Assembly: GCA_005884155.1 (NCBI GenBank) | Contig: VAXD01000090.1 | Coordinates: 5,626-15,274 of the forward strand | Reading direction: 5' to 3' | DNA from: Actinomycetota bacterium | Lineage (GTDB): Bacteria; Actinomycetota; Thermoleophilia; Gaiellales; Gaiellaceae | Length of the DNA stretch: 9,649 nt | Shown here: one piece after another, positions 7,992 to 9,649 of the stretch | Position numbering within the stretch: the stretch's first letter is position 1 | How the letters are laid out: every line of letters starts with the position of its first letter | Made by a program: the position numbers and the translations under genes | Notes under the pieces: generated by a model | Databases searched by the model: none | The model's input: only the letters and a program-made list of their open reading frames with translations | Told to the model about the DNA's origin: nothing

Positions 7992-8959
7992 GCGGTCTTG
8001 GCCACCACGTCGTTCAGGTGGCAGGCCGCCGAGCGGCTCCCGCCGAGCTCCTTCAGCGCGGGATGCTCGTCCTTGCAGCGCGTGAACGCGCGGTCGCAGC
8101 GCGGATGGAAGGGGCAGCCGTAGAGCGGCAGGTCGAGCCGTGGGGGCGCGCCCGGGATCGACACCGGCACGCCTCGCCCGTAGAGGTCCGGCGTCGCGGC
8201 GAAGAGCAGCCGCGTGTACGGGTGGCGCGGCTCGTGGTAGAGCGCGTCGACCGGCCCGTACTCGACGATCTCGCCCGCGTACATCACCGCGGCGCGGTCG
8301 CAGAGCTCGGCAACGACCGGCAGGTCGTGCGTCACGAGCAGGAGCGCGAGCCCGAAGTCGTTGCAGAGCGAGTCGAGCAGCTCGAGGATCTGCGCCTGCA
8401 CCATCACGTCGAGCGCAGTCGTCGGCTCGTCCGCCACGAGGACGCTCGGGTTGCAGGCAAGCGCCATTGCGATCGCGGCGCGCTGCCGCATGCCGCCGGA
8501 GAACTCGTGCGGGAAGCGGTCGGTGCGCTCCGCAGGAATGCCGACCGAGTTCAGGAGCTCGCCGGCGCGCACCCGTGCCGCGCGGCCGGAGGCCTGCCCG
8601 TGAAGCTCGAGCGCCTCGACGATCTGCGACCCGACGGTCTTGACCGGGTTGAGCGCGTTCATCGCGCCCTGGAAGACGATCGCGAGGTCGACCCAACGGT
8701 GCGGCCGGATGGTCTCCTCGCCGCCAGCGAGGATGTCCTCTCCGTTCAGGAGCACGCGCCCGGCGACGCTGGCGCTCGGCGGCAGCAGGCCGAGCACGCC
8801 CAGCACGCTGGTGGTCTTGCCGCAGCCGGACTCGCCGACAAGGCCGAGGCGCTCGCCGGGCTCGAGCGTGAAGCTCACTCCCTGGACGGCGTGCAGCTCA
8901 CGCTCGCCCTCGAGCTCGAACCAGACGTGGAGGTTCTCGACCTCGAGCAGGCTGCTCAC
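7988..8959 (-). CDS. Dipeptide/oligopeptide ABC transporter ATPase, DppD/OppD-like
   Basis: The 323-residue ATPase starts at a GTG (8959) with GGAGG five bases upstream. Motifs are Walker A GESGCGKTT (42-50), Q-loop 'IVFQGAMNALNPVKTVG' (Q97), signature 'FSGGMRQRAAIAM' (153-165), Walker B LVADEP (174-179) and H-loop 'LVTHDLPVVAE' (H211). 'FQGAMNALNP' and 'HEFSGGMRQR' are characteristic of the DppD/OppD side of the heterodimer. The C-terminal regulatory domain has 'HPYTRLLFAATPDLYG' and a four-cysteine set (C282, C288, C295, C313) in CPFHPRC...C...C, as in iron-sulfur-containing Dpp ATPases. The GTG overlaps the permease stop (GTGA) and its own TGA overlaps the DppF-like start, so the three genes are translationally coupled. 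The specificity would be set by a substrate-binding protein, which is not in this window. Confidence 0.93.
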
Positions 8960-9649
8960 ACTGCCTCCGAGCCCCGCCCGACCAGCGGGCGGAGCCTGAA
9001 CGAGCGCGCGGAGAGGTGTGCCACGCGCAGGCGCGGGTTGAGCGCGTCCTCGATCGCCCCGCCGAGCAGGCTGCAGGCAAGGATGATCACCGCGACGAGC
9101 ACGCCCGGCGGGACGATCGCCCACCACGCGCCGGTCGAGATCGCCGCTCGCTGGAACGCGTTCTCGATCATCTTCCCGAGCGAGATCTTGCTCGGGTCGC
9201 CGAGCCCGAGGAACGCGAGTGCGGTCTCGTCGAAGATCGCGACCGCGATCGTCAGCACGGTGTTGGCGATCAGCAGCGGCCGACCCGCGTGTGCGACCCG
9301 CCGAGGGAGCGGGCACGCTTGACGTAGACCCGCTCCCGGACGCTCTTCACCTGCGCCCTGATCACCCGCGCTGTGCTCGTCCAGAGCAGGATTCCGATCA
9401 CGATCACGATGTGGAACAGGCTCGGTCCCCAGATCGCGGCGACGATGATCATCAACGGGACGTCCGGGATCACGAGGAAGTAGTCCGTGATCCGCATCAG
9501 GATCCTGTCGGCCTTGCCGCCGAAGTAACCGGCCGCGAGGCCGACCGTGCCGCCGATCACCATCGAGACGAAGGTCGCGGCGAAGCCGACGACCAGCGAG
9601 ATCCGGCACGCATACATCAGCAGCGTGACCATGTCGATCCCGCCGTCGT
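8956..9649 (-). pseudogene. Dipeptide/oligopeptide ABC permease, DppC-like: 5' truncated by the window edge and frameshifted near 9280
   Basis: From the right edge the frame reads DGGIDMVTLLMYACRISLVVG, followed by 'AGYFGGKADRILMRITDYFL', 'VIPDVPLMIIVAAIWGPS' and 'REYV'-like 'RERVYVKRARSLGGSHTRV', all typical of the DppC-type inner-membrane permease. After RV (about 9282) it falls out of frame and stops at 9270. The correct continuation, 'PLLIANTVLTIAVAIFDETA', 'LAFLGLGDPSKISLGKMIEN' and the last helices to the TGA at 8956, is in another frame. Intact relatives have about ten more residues here (the ...RHVLP... half of the EAA loop that docks on the ATPase). These are missing, with a length of 1 modulo 3. 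The N-terminal start lies beyond the window; the internal ATG at 9632 is not the true start. The stop overlaps the next GTG. Confidence 0.85.
8964..8968 (-). promoter_or_regulatory. Ribosome binding site (ggagg) of the DppD-like gene
   Basis: GGAGG on the minus strand lies five bases before the GTG at 8959, inside the end of the permease gene. It fixes the start of the DppD-like ATPase at 8959. Confidence 0.75.

Overview
The window is GC-rich, densely coding DNA that reads like an actinobacterium. The closest feel is a Thermoleophilia/Gaiellales-type lineage. This rests on the GTG starts, the actinobacterial-type membrane half of a sensor kinase, the MshEN/coiled-coil protein with a 'HLLFVPTP...SPVPGEPRSCAFL' tail, and the debranching enzyme next to a GT4 glycosyltransferase. 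The lineage is an inference from family resemblance, not from a search.

Layout. A sensor-kinase membrane domain runs off the left edge on the minus strand (1-410). Divergent from it is a small secreted protein (558-1031), closed by a strong hairpin. A MshEN-domain coiled-coil protein with four 35-residue repeats follows (about 1129-2108). A tight plus-strand run then carries a CDF metal exporter (2137-3030), a broken short-chain dehydrogenase (3041-3732) and a glycogen-debranching-type glucosidase (3732-5798). After a 160-base spacer comes a GT4 glycosyltransferase (5959-6990). Convergent with it, a minus-strand dipeptide/oligopeptide ABC cassette enters from the right edge: a DppC-like permease (partial), a DppD/OppD ATPase and a DppF/OppF ATPase, with 3-base stop/start overlaps. 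No gene-free stretch exceeds 300 bases, and I see no tRNA, rRNA, CRISPR array or transposase.

Two things stand out. First, the whole spacer between the debranching enzyme and the glycosyltransferase is a single imperfect palindrome of about 164 bases with a 5-base loop. It starts inside the stop codon of one gene and ends inside the apparent CTG start codon of the next. It looks like an ERIC/MITE-type palindromic element or a large structured leader. Second, three conserved genes each contain a reading-frame break where a short stretch of conserved sequence is missing: the coiled-coil protein, the dehydrogenase (which loses its catalytic YxxxK) and the permease (which loses half of its EAA loop). 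All three missing lengths equal 1 modulo 3. Either this locus is decaying or the assembly has small collapses; read mapping would separate the two.

Functionally, the debranching enzyme and glycosyltransferase suggest alpha-glucan or glucoside metabolism, and the ABC cassette suggests peptide or small-oligomer uptake. The metal exporter and the coiled-coil protein have no obvious link to these.
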